Assembly (NCBI GenBank): GCA_042573625.1
Contig: JBHPCZ010000159.1
Location: forward strand, 1 to 6,665
Source of the DNA: JBHPCZ01 sp042573625
GTDB lineage: Bacteria > Desulfobacterota > Desulfobacteria > Desulfobacterales > UBA11574
Length of the DNA stretch: 6,665 bases
Direction of reading: 5' to 3'
Position 1 is the first letter of the stretch, and each line of letters starts with the position of its first letter. Positions 1 through 5,134 of this stretch are shown piece after piece. The notes under the pieces were generated by a model. It did no database searches. It saw only the letters and a list, made by a program, of their open reading frames with translations, and was not told the DNA's origin. A program made the translations under genes and the position numbers.

Positions 1-195
1 GTATGTAAAATGAATGGTACAATTTCCCGTATCGATTAAAGTGCGATCATTGCGTCACCGCACGCCCAAGGATATTTAACACTTCCTTGCAAATTTAAAG
101 GACCGGAAAGGTGTCCTGAAATGACAAGTTGAACCGGCGCGTGATGTGAGAACAGGGCTAAACCCTTGATCAGTGATTGGTCCTGGCGATCTTTT
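1..195. other. intergenic, no gene seen
   Basis: I find no convincing coding frame here. This is the region downstream of the HU/IHF-like gene. A 5-bp hairpin (aggac at 99-103, gtcct at 113-117) is present but has no T-run in either direction, so I cannot name a terminator for that gene. Confidence 0.4.
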
Positions 196-480
196 TTAGC
201 CGTTGTTAATCAGATGCCTTAACTTCCCTGAACACCTGAAGGTGACGACTTTCCTTGGCCTGAGCATCATCGGCTCGCCGGTTTCAGGGTTCCGGCCTTT
301 CCGCTCCTTTTTCTTTTTCACACAGAATTTGCCGAACCCGGTGATCAGCACATCTTCGCCGGATGCCAGTGTACTTTTGACAATTTCAAGGAGGGTTTCT
401 ACTGTTTCAGCGGATTTTTTTAGGGTGAATCCGTTTCTTTTTCTAATTTCTTCGATGATGTCAGCTTTTTTAAATCTCAT
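196..480 (-). CDS. HU/IHF-family DNA-bending protein (IHF-alpha-like)
   Basis: This is a 94-aa protein of the bacterial HU/IHF family, which binds DNA as a dimer and bends it sharply, acting in the nucleoid and at promoters and recombination sites. The length is typical. The N-terminal helices open with a K-A-D-I-I motif. A central G-F-G-K-F turn follows (about residues 48-52). The DNA-wrapping beta arm carries the family signature G-R-N-P-x-T-G-E (about 62-69), including the proline that intercalates between base pairs. It ends in a V-V-T-F-R strand and a short helix. The arm resembles IHF-alpha more than canonical HU, but subunit assignment from sequence alone is uncertain. The ATG is preceded by GGAGG (cctcc on plus, 491-495) about ten bases upstream. 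It lies 16 bases after the stop of the upstream ERR/DRR-repeat gene, so the two are probably cotranscribed. Confidence 0.95.
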   Translation of the reverse strand: MRFKKADIIEEIRKRNGFTLKKSAETVETLLEIVKSTLASGEDVLITGFGKFCVKKKKERKGRNPETGEPMMLRPRKVVTFRCSGKLRHLINNG

Positions 481-496
481 AACCGGCGGTCCTCCA

Positions 497-712
497 TTAA
501 AAGGTATTCTCGTGGCTTATATTAAGCATTCTTCTGCGATCACTTCCCACGATGGCCCTAAACCCTTTTTTACTTCTTCGATCTAAAACGATCCTCCGAT
601 CAACTCCGCCTCGGCGCTCCTTGCCGGATCTTTGATCAGGAAAGTTAACTTGAACGGGTAATTGGCGCCGCTCAGTTGCTAAACGCCTCCCTCCATTATC
701 TACTTTTTTCAT
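497..712 (-). CDS. small Arg-rich ERR/DRR-repeat protein
   Basis: This is a 71-aa very basic protein of unknown function. It carries a short repeated motif: E-R-R at residues 14-16 and 32-34, and D-R-R at 38-40, 44-46 and 58-60, spaced irregularly and linked by Gly, Ser, Val and Lys. No membrane segment, signal peptide or enzyme motif is visible. From memory, small proteins and protein tails with such repeats occur in Desulfobacterota, but I know of no assigned role. Gene reality is supported by GGAGG (717-721 on plus) four bases before the ATG, by a promoter-like TTGACA/TATTCT pair upstream, and by tight spacing to the downstream HU/IHF-like gene. The charge pattern could suit binding nucleic acid or another anionic partner. 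That is inference. Confidence 0.7.
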   Translation of the reverse strand: MKKVDNGGRRLATERRQLPVQVNFPDQRSGKERRGGVDRRIVLDRRSKKGFRAIVGSDRRRMLNISHENTF

Positions 713-741
713 TTGTCCTCCGTATAAACACCGATGAGGGC

Positions 742-769
742 AGAATATCTAAATTCACCATTGTGTCAA
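742..769 (-). promoter_or_regulatory. candidate sigma-70 promoter for the ERR/DRR gene and HU/IHF operon
   Basis: On the minus strand a perfect -35 hexamer TTGACA (tgtcaa on plus, 764-769) is followed after 16 bases by TATTCT (agaata on plus, 742-747), which matches four of six positions of the -10 consensus. It lies about 30 bases upstream of the 71-aa gene's ATG and directs transcription through that gene into the HU/IHF-like gene. Confidence 0.55.
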
Positions 770-916
770 GACTGGTTTTTATAATGCAAAATACGGATCC
801 AAAATGCCGGTAACGGAAGGATGGATAGTGATATCATCGGGTTACATTAGCGGAACAAACTGATTCCGAGTCAAAGCCTTGCAGTGATCGCGCTTCAAAC
901 TCGTGAAATGTTCGGG

Positions 917-1369
917 TCAGCGTTGTACTTTAACACCACAATGCGGGCAGAATTTTGAATTAGAGGGGATTTTTTTGCCGCATGGAACGCATTCCAATGA
1001 ATCCTTTTGCAGCAAAATACGAGCTTTTGACTCAGAGAATATTTCAGTGATCTGATCCTGGGTAATCTTTATTGATTTTGCGAAAGATAATACTTCAGAT
1101 TTTTCTGACTCATCGAGCACACCATCCTTTAACGACACGACAATCATATCTTCAAGATTCCGCACTTGATCTGAAAATCGTCCAACCGAAAAAATTTTGT
1201 AATTGCCTTGAGAAACAGCCGTTAAAGCCTTCTGTAACTCGGCTTTCGTTGCCCCGATTTCCTGACGTATACTTTCGATTGCCTTTGCTTCGGAAGGGTT
1301 AAGCTCACCGTCAACCGCAGCAACCATCGCAACATTTGCCAGGTACATGACCATCTGTTCTTTTGTCAT
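917..1369 (-). CDS. TerB-like domain protein with C-terminal zinc ribbon
   Basis: This is a 150-aa, probably cytoplasmic protein. Residues 1-115 look like an all-helical TerB-type domain. It has two acidic D-G-x-L segments (D20-G21-E22 and D82-G83-V84), each followed by Glu-rich helix starts, the internal repeat typical of TerB folds that are thought to bind a metal ion. A linker leads to a zinc ribbon with C127, C130, C141 and C144 (CxxC-x10-CxxC, the second knuckle reading C-P-H-C-G). TerB was named from tellurite-resistance operons, but stand-alone TerB proteins occur widely without other ter genes, and none is seen here, so tellurite resistance should not be assumed. The neighbours give no functional clue. 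The start is an ATG with only a distant GGGAG (about 12 bases away) that partly lies in a GC-rich hairpin. The stop is TGA. Confidence 0.85.
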   Translation of the reverse strand: MTKEQMVMYLANVAMVAAVDGELNPSEAKAIESIRQEIGATKAELQKALTAVSQGNYKIFSVGRFSDQVRNLEDMIVVSLKDGVLDESEKSEVLSFAKSIKITQDQITEIFSESKARILLQKDSLECVPCGKKIPSNSKFCPHCGVKVQR

Positions 1370-1383
1370 TGTCAGCGTCTTCT

Positions 1384-1397
1384 CCCGGGTTACCGGG
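1384..1397. promoter_or_regulatory. GC hairpin in the TerB-gene leader
   Basis: CCCGG, a 4-base loop and CCGGG form a perfect five-GC-pair hairpin just upstream of the TerB-like gene. In minus-strand RNA its 3' arm includes the first bases of the only SD-like sequence (GGGAG), so it could dampen translation. Read on the plus strand it is followed at once by TTTTTATTT, which resembles a short intrinsic terminator against antisense transcription. The stem is short and neither role is proven. Confidence 0.35.
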
Positions 1398-1517
1398 TTT
1401 TTATTTCAGATAAATTCTATTCCAGGCATTGTATCAAAGTAAAGAATCCGGACCCAGAGGCCCCGGCTTTGATATATCCCCTGGAAGGGGCTGTTTTGCT
1501 TAAAGCCGTACAAGTTA

Positions 1518-1540
1518 AAAGTGACCTAAAGTGCCTAAAG
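1518..1540. repeat. short tandem repeat, aaagtg(a)cct units
   Basis: The sequence reads aaagtgacct, then aaagtgcct, then a partial aaag. That is two near-identical units of ten and nine bases plus a third partial unit. Function is unknown. It could be a binding site for a dimeric regulator or a dispersed repeat. Confidence 0.45.
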
Positions 1541-1564
1541 CCTGCCCTGGCGCGAGACCCTTCA

Positions 1565-1585
1565 TTCAAAAGTATACCTTTTGAA
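1565..1585. repeat. 8-bp perfect inverted repeat
   Basis: ttcaaaag (1565-1572) and cttttgaa (1578-1585) are perfect reverse complements around a 5-base loop. No T-run follows on either strand, so a standard terminator is unlikely. It may be a protein-binding palindrome. Confidence 0.4.
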
Positions 1586-1628
1586 GTTGTTGCGGATTGT
1601 ATATAAGCTAAAAAGTGCGGAGCCAGTT

Positions 1629-1716
1629 CTGGGCCATGGTTATGGAGTCGCTTTCAGCCGTCGTAGCCTTCGCTACTACGGCGGAGTAGGCTGGCGAAGT
1701 CGGCGACCTGGCCCAG
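1629..1716. repeat. nested REP-like inverted repeat
   Basis: Three nested arms fold onto one centre. The outer arms are ctgggcca (1629-1636) and tggcccag (1709-1716), 8 bp perfect. The middle arms are gtcgc (1647-1651) and gcgac (1703-1707). The core has 11-base arms at 1657-1667 and 1672-1682 with one mismatch (1662 against 1677) and a cttc loop. The element is GC-rich inside an AT-rich gene-free stretch, which suits a repetitive extragenic palindrome or a small non-autonomous mobile element. Copy number elsewhere cannot be seen from this window. Confidence 0.6.
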
Positions 1717-1872
1717 AGGACCAGATTTTTCAGGACTAAATAAAGTGATAAAAAAAATACAAATGCTTCTGTTGTGAGAATATTTTTAAATTTTCTTTGC
1801 AAGACGGTATATTCTCCACTGCTGCGGGTCGTATTCACATAGGAACGAACAAATCTTGCATTGTGTCGACCA

Positions 1873-2079
1873 TTAATAGGTTTTGAGGGGTCTCAGGTTA
1901 AAGGCTTGTTTGCCTTGAGAGGATTCTTTCAATTCGAAGGTTACAGGGTCGTCCTTTTGCAGGCCGAAATGCCCGAATTCCTTGACTCCCGATTTATGAA
2001 CAAAAACATCCCCGTATTCTTCAGTGGCTATGAAGCCGTACCCCTTTTTTTCGCTGTACCATTTGACATGCCCCTCCAT
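1873..2079 (-). CDS. cold-shock domain protein (CspA family)
   Basis: This is a 68-aa single cold-shock domain, the usual family length. The five-stranded OB fold binds single-stranded RNA and DNA through aromatic residues. RNP1 is visible as K-G-Y-G-F-I (residues 12-17) and RNP2 as V-F-V-H (25-28), after a W-Y strand at 7-8. Such proteins act as RNA chaperones, and many are not cold-induced. The ATG follows an AAAGGAG Shine-Dalgarno about ten bases upstream, so the start is firm. It appears to be a single-gene unit with a long leader. The best promoter candidate is about 150 bases upstream, consistent with the long 5' untranslated leaders common in this family. Confidence 0.96.
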   Translation of the reverse strand: MEGHVKWYSEKKGYGFIATEEYGDVFVHKSGVKEFGHFGLQKDDPVTFELKESSQGKQAFNLRPLKTY

Positions 2080-2228
2080 AAAAAGTTTCTCCTTTCTTTT
2101 TATCTTGCGATACGACCCAGGAGGTCACCTTGAAAGAAGGTCTGCAAGTAGTTGATTTTATAGACAGATTCCAAAATAATTTCCGGACGAATACACAAGT
2201 TGTGAGTTATAGATTGAACGAAACTTTA

Positions 2229-2257
2229 TTCTTAATGCAATTTTAATGAAAGGTCAA
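2229..2257 (-). promoter_or_regulatory. candidate promoter for the cold-shock gene
   Basis: On the minus strand TTGACC (plus 2252-2257) is followed after 17 bases by TAAGAA (plus 2229-2234). The -35 is good and the -10 weak. The surroundings are AT-rich and the pair points toward the cold-shock gene. Confidence 0.3.
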
Positions 2258-2527
2258 TGATCTGAATCATAAATATTTGCCCGGCTCGTTTTATTTTTAC
2301 CTGACATGTTAGCCCTTGGGAAAATATAGTGTTGGTATTTACAAATGCAGAAAACATATCATAATTTTACAGAAAATGTATCTGAAAACATTCTAAATAG
2401 TTACCCTCCCCAATCATTTCTATGCCCAGCATATGTTGAGAAACACGTGTCAAAACCATGACACTTTGTCAAACTTAACATCACCTATTTTTATCACCCG
2501 AATTTCGGATTGAAGCGTACCCTGCAG

Positions 2528-2544
2528 TCCCGACTTTCTCGGGA
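2528..2544 (-). repeat. hairpin downstream of the PAS/LuxR gene
   Basis: tcccga (2528-2533) and tcggga (2539-2544) form a perfect 6-bp stem with a 5-base loop, about 35 bases beyond the stop of the PAS/LuxR gene. It sits where a terminator would be, but no U-run follows on the minus strand, so termination is only a possibility. Confidence 0.35.
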
Positions 2545-2578
2545 TGGGGGCGCTCGTTGTTTCGGTTCAAAACACCTA

Positions 2579-3277
2579 TTACTGGTAGGATATAAGGCGG
2601 GATCTGAGGCTTGCTCTTCTTTCCTCAAGGCCAATCTTGCTGCGAATGTTTTTCCGGTGAGTGTCCACTGTCCTTGGGGATATGATCATAAGTTCTGCTA
2701 TTTGCTTGGTGCTTTTGCCTATTTTTATTAGATTTGCAATCTGGATTTGTTTGGGTGTCAAGTCTAAATACTTCAATGACAACCCGCGTAAAAAAGGGGA
2801 GATAATCTCGTTTAGATTTGCCTCTATGATGCTGAACAAAGCTTCTTGTCGTTCATCCAAATCGGTTCCCTTTATCTTCTCTATATATGGCAAAATCAGC
2901 TCATTTACGTTGGTCAACACATTATTTTCGAGCTCTAATTTGTCCTCCCCCCTTTTGTCCAATAAGACTTCTAAGGCTGTATTCACCTCCTCAAGGTTAG
3001 CAGACTTGCTCATCAATTCCTGCTCCACTTTCTTCCGGTCGGTGGTATCTCTGAGAAAAATCAGGTCAGCAGGTTCACCTTTGTAATCAATGCGTATGGC
3101 GTTCAATTCTACCCTTATTGTTTTGCCATCTTTTTTTAGAAGTTCAATTTCATAAATAGACGGCACATCTTTACCTTCCATACGATCGGTATATCTTTTT
3201 ATACATAGATCTCGATAACCGGGTTCGACATAATTTAAGAAATTAACATCTCCCATTTCTTCAGGCGTGTAGCCCAC
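2579..3277 (-). CDS. 5'-truncated PAS-domain LuxR-type regulator
   Basis: 232 codons remain of a sensor/transcription regulator. Residues 1-80 are the later part of a PAS domain: G-Y-T-P-E-E-M, then an E-I-E-L-L-K-K-D-G strand turn, and the closing R-D-T-T-D-R-K-K. A probable coiled coil follows (about 80-115), then a helical middle region (115-170), then a LuxR/GerE helix-turn-helix (172-218) reading L-T-P-K-Q-I-Q-I at its start and S-P-R-T-V-D-T-H-R-K-N-I in the recognition helix. PAS plus GerE proteins of this type bind promoter DNA in response to a bound ligand or redox signal. The first PAS strands and helices are missing. In frame the sequence runs TAA, CTG, GTG, GGC, so the only start is a GTG one codon after a stop, with no SD. 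The break lies about 15 bases from a copy of the 56-base direct repeat. It is probably a non-functional remnant, though a DNA-binding fragment could still be made. Confidence 0.8.
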   Translation of the reverse strand: MGYTPEEMGDVNFLNYVEPGYRDLCIKRYTDRMEGKDVPSIYEIELLKKDGKTIRVELNAIRIDYKGEPADLIFLRDTTDRKKVEQELMSKSANLEEVNTALEVLLDKRGEDKLELENNVLTNVNELILPYIEKIKGTDLDERQEALFSIIEANLNEIISPFLRGLSLKYLDLTPKQIQIANLIKIGKSTKQIAELMIISPRTVDTHRKNIRSKIGLEERRASLRSRLISYQ

Positions 3278-3291
3278 CAGTTACGTTTAAC

Positions 3292-3347
3292 AAATCATAA
3301 TGAATTATAATGAATCGTTCGGGTCAAATGCACCCTTCGCGCACCCA
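3292..3347 (+). repeat. direct repeat copy 1 (56 bases)
   Basis: It matches 6487-6542 in the same orientation at 50 of 56 positions, and 3303-3336 equals 6498-6531 exactly. Within this copy ataatgaat occurs twice with a 10-base period (3297-3305 and 3307-3315), and GGGT and ACCC flank a 7-base loop. It lies directly beside the broken 5' end of the PAS/LuxR gene. Confidence 0.9.
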
Positions 3348-3379
3348 AAGAAAGGGCAAGCCGCTCAGGTTCTTTCTTT
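3347..3379. repeat. 8-bp inverted repeat after repeat copy 1
   Basis: aaagaaag (3347-3354) and ctttcttt (3372-3379) are perfect reverse complements around 17 bases that contain a small ggc-aa-gcc hairpin. It is present only beside copy 1. It could be a weak terminator or part of a recombination-site structure. Confidence 0.4.
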
Positions 3380-3459
3380 TGATTTTTCGAGGATTTTGGG
3401 ATATATATTATAGTTCGGCGTTAGGGCTTTAGTAAAATTGACTATTAAAGAGGCGTGGT

Positions 3460-3552
3460 ATGATATGCCCCGAATATGGAATGGGGTATGACCCAGATTT
3501 TCCTGATGATGCAAAGGCTCATAGAAAATACCACGATAGAATTATGAAATAG
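3460..3552 (+). CDS. 30-aa zinc-finger remnant, C2H2 type of ESCO-like proteins
   Basis: This 30-codon frame opens M-I-C-P-E-Y-G-M and continues Y-D-P-D-F-P-D-D, then H-R-K-Y-H-D. The layout C-P-x-C-G-M-x-Y-x-P-x-x-P-x-D-x4-H-x3-H is that of the zf-C2H2_3 finger found at the start of ESCO-type and some bacterial acetyltransferase-like proteins. Here the second zinc-binding Cys is Tyr (TAT where TGT is expected), while both His (residues 21 and 25) are intact. An AAGAGG Shine-Dalgarno lies six bases before the ATG. The frame ends at TAG (3550-3552). A second frame starting just before that stop continues to 3802, so this may be the first part of a gene broken by a frameshift. Family assignment is from pattern recognition only. 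Confidence 0.4.
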   Translation: MICPEYGMGYDPDFPDDAKAHRKYHDRIMK

Positions 3553-3604
3553 GAAAACTCAAGATTATTTCGGTATCAATCTATGTGATGATCTTGATTC
3601 TAAA

Positions 3605-3802
3605 TTGAAAGCCAGTGTTCCTTCAGAAACAGATATTCTTTTGACTCTCTACGTACCAGTAAAAAATGCAAGGAAATACAAAAAGAAACTTTCCGAGTAT
3701 CTAAGAAATGCTCTTGAAAGTGGGGTTGATATTGGAGACAAAAAAGATAACGATTCAAAATCTATTTTAGATGATGCCATTGAATCACCAATACGGTTCT
3801 GA
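3605..3802 (+). CDS. hypothetical protein, possibly the 3' part of a frameshifted gene
   Basis: I do not recognise this 65-codon frame. Its start is a TTG without a clear SD, but the frame is open back to a TGA at 3545, so the true N-terminus is unclear. Upstream in-frame codons read D-Y-F-G-I-N-L-C-D-D-L-D-S-K. The visible product has a hydrophobic strand (I-L-L-T-L-Y-V-P-V) and then a Lys-rich helix (K-N-A-R-K-Y-K-K-K-L-S-E-Y-L). Its last 32 bases overlap the annotated start of the ATP-grasp gene. It could be the continuation of the zinc-finger frame after a +1 shift near 3545-3552, or a spurious frame. Confidence 0.35.
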   Translation: MKASVPSETDILLTLYVPVKNARKYKKKLSEYLRNALESGVDIGDKKDNDSKSILDDAIESPIRF

Positions 3803-5072
3803 TGATATACATGATCGACGTGAGCCCGGCGTCAGTTTTCGCACAGAAGTGCCCCATCCGAAGGACGCCCCGAATAGAAGGGGAGCCGTAATTCTGGGCG
3901 GCAGCTTTATTGTTCTCACAATGGCCCGCAATCTCGCCAAGCACGGCGTCCGAGTATGCGTTCTGAATCCCGGGATCTGTGAAGCTCGGTTCTCTCGGGA
4001 TGTAAGCCTTTTCCTGAAATGCCCGCCGTGGGAGAATGAAGAAGCACTGGTTGAATACCTTCTGAAGGTCGCTGAACAAAGGTGTTTGCGTGGCTGGGTG
4101 CTCTTTGCCACAAGCGACCCATATCTGCGAATACTCTCTCGCCACCGATCGGTGCTGGCTGGTCATTACGTTGTAGCTGTCCATCGATGGGACACTGTCA
4201 AACCCCTGTATGATAAACGGAGAACCTACTCTCTTGCCAGGAGGCTTGGCATCTCCATTCCTGATACTTACAGACCCAAAAGTCTGGACGAACTCCTATC
4301 ACTGGACATAGACTTTCCCGTCGTGCTCAAGCCGGCCATCAGCCACCGCTTGTGGCCCATTACCAAAAGGAAGGCATACCGTGTCGACCACAGGAAAGGG
4401 TTGCGGACTATATATGAGCGAATGTGTCAGATCATTGACCCGTCGGAGATTCTTGTGCAAGATTTCATCCCGGGAGGGACGGCGAACCTGTTCTCTTTCG
4501 CCGGATATTTTAAGGGCGGCAAACCGCTGGCCGGCCTGTCAGCCAAGCGGTCGCGGCAATTTCCGGTTGAATTTGGCGAGTTCAGTACGTTCGTGGAGGC
4601 TGTCAATATTCCGGAACTTAAGGCGCATGCGACGCGATTGCTTCGATCCATCGGCTACACAGGTCTTGCTGAAGTTGAGTTCATGTGGCATGAGAAACAC
4701 GCCCGCTTCGAGCTTCTGGAAGTCAACGCCAGGCCATGGGCATGGGATGGGCTCGCAATCGCCGCGGGTCTCGATCTGCCCTACCTTGCATTTGCCGACG
4801 CCCTCGGGTACAAAGTGCCCATTGGTTCCACGCGCGATACCGCTAAATGGGTGTACCTTCCGGCCGATCTACTTGCGGCGTCCAGCGAAATATATTCGGG
4901 GAAACTCACCGTTCGGCAGTACCTTGGGTCACTTCGCGGGAATCTCGCATTTGCAGTTTATTCTTTTGCGGACCCGCTACTGTTCATCGCAGAGCCATTT
5001 CTTCTCTTGCTCTGGACGTTACGCAGATTGATCCCGAAAAAGGGTCGGGTTGAAGTCGCGCCTAAACAATAA
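3771..5072 (+). CDS. ATP-grasp superfamily carboxylate-amine ligase (COG3919-like)
   Basis: This is a 433-aa ATP-grasp enzyme. The family activates a carboxylate as acyl phosphate with ATP and joins it to an amine or thiol. Residues 37-67 form a nucleotide-fold pre-ATP-grasp region with the turn V-I-L-G-G-S (40-45) and the A-R-N-L-A-K-H-G-V helix end. In the ATP-grasp core, V-V-L-K-P holds the lysine expected to contact ATP (K187), I-L-V-Q-D-F-I-P-G-G is the hinge (228-236), and E-L-L-E-V-N-A-R carries the metal-binding Glu and Asn (E314, E317, N319). The C-terminus (391-416) is strongly hydrophobic and is followed by basic residues, which suggests membrane association. The substrate is unknown. 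The start is uncertain: ATG-ATG at 3771 has no clear SD and adds 36 non-conserved residues, so the real start may be downstream. It shares strand with the FemAB-like gene 62 bases away. It is clearly more GC-rich than that gene. Confidence 0.88.
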   Translation: MMPLNHQYGSDDIHDRREPGVSFRTEVPHPKDAPNRRGAVILGGSFIVLTMARNLAKHGVRVCVLNPGICEARFSRDVSLFLKCPPWENEEALVEYLLKVAEQRCLRGWVLFATSDPYLRILSRHRSVLAGHYVVAVHRWDTVKPLYDKRRTYSLARRLGISIPDTYRPKSLDELLSLDIDFPVVLKPAISHRLWPITKRKAYRVDHRKGLRTIYERMCQIIDPSEILVQDFIPGGTANLFSFAGYFKGGKPLAGLSAKRSRQFPVEFGEFSTFVEAVNIPELKAHATRLLRSIGYTGLAEVEFMWHEKHARFELLEVNARPWAWDGLAIAAGLDLPYLAFADALGYKVPIGSTRDTAKWVYLPADLLAASSEIYSGKLTVRQYLGSLRGNLAFAVYSFADPLLFIAEPFLLLLWTLRRLIPKKGRVEVAPKQ

Positions 5073-5134
5073 AAGATTTCGGCTTTATTAACGTCGCCTT
5101 GAATAATTAACAAATTCAATCGAGTAATATTTTG

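Larger units (their letters stand above)
1370..1872. other. gene-poor stretch rich in palindromes
   Basis: No gene is supported in these 500 bases. The stretch holds the TerB leader hairpin, a 5-bp hairpin (cccct at 1478-1482, agggg at 1486-1490), the aaagtg tandem repeat, the 8-bp palindrome at 1565-1585, the nested REP-like structure at 1629-1716, and an 8-bp inverted pair (gagaatat at 1776-1783, atattctc at 1809-1816). The only sizeable frame (minus, 1608-1838, GTG start without SD) reads straight through the palindromes and looks spurious. Confidence 0.5.
2080..2578. other. cold-shock gene leader and gene-free stretch
   Basis: No gene is supported here. The left part is the likely untranslated leader of the cold-shock gene with its candidate promoter. 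Further right is a 6-bp palindrome (gtgtca at 2447-2452, tgacac at 2459-2464), followed by another tgtcaaa-type word at about 2467, a small cluster that could be an operator. The right end carries the hairpin that follows the PAS/LuxR gene. Confidence 0.45.

Noticed and set aside
203..586. 127-codon plus-strand frame
   Set aside because: It lies opposite the well-supported HU/IHF gene and its SD region, with no family resemblance; it is an antisense shadow.
911..919. Possible third copy of the direct repeat (gttcgggtca word near the TerB stop)
   Set aside because: Only about ten bases match and the flanks differ completely; it lies in coding sequence at a stop codon.
1608..1838. 76-codon minus-strand frame with a hydrophobic segment
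   Set aside because: GTG start without an SD; its C-terminal half is simply the translation of the nested palindrome, and no domain is recognisable.
2661..3086. 141-codon plus-strand frame
   Set aside because: Antisense to the PAS/LuxR gene; no SD and no recognisable domain.
3306..3311. TATAAT within repeat copy 1 as a promoter
   Set aside because: No acceptable -35 hexamer at 16-18 bases on plus; on minus the TTGACC lies only 12 bases from the TATAAT-like word.
3292..3347. CRISPR array
   Set aside because: Only two repeat copies, 3.2 kb apart with genes between; no regularly spaced unit.
4381..5031. 216-codon plus-strand frame inside the ATP-grasp gene
   Set aside because: Out-of-frame shadow of a GC-rich gene; the ATP-grasp frame holds all family motifs.
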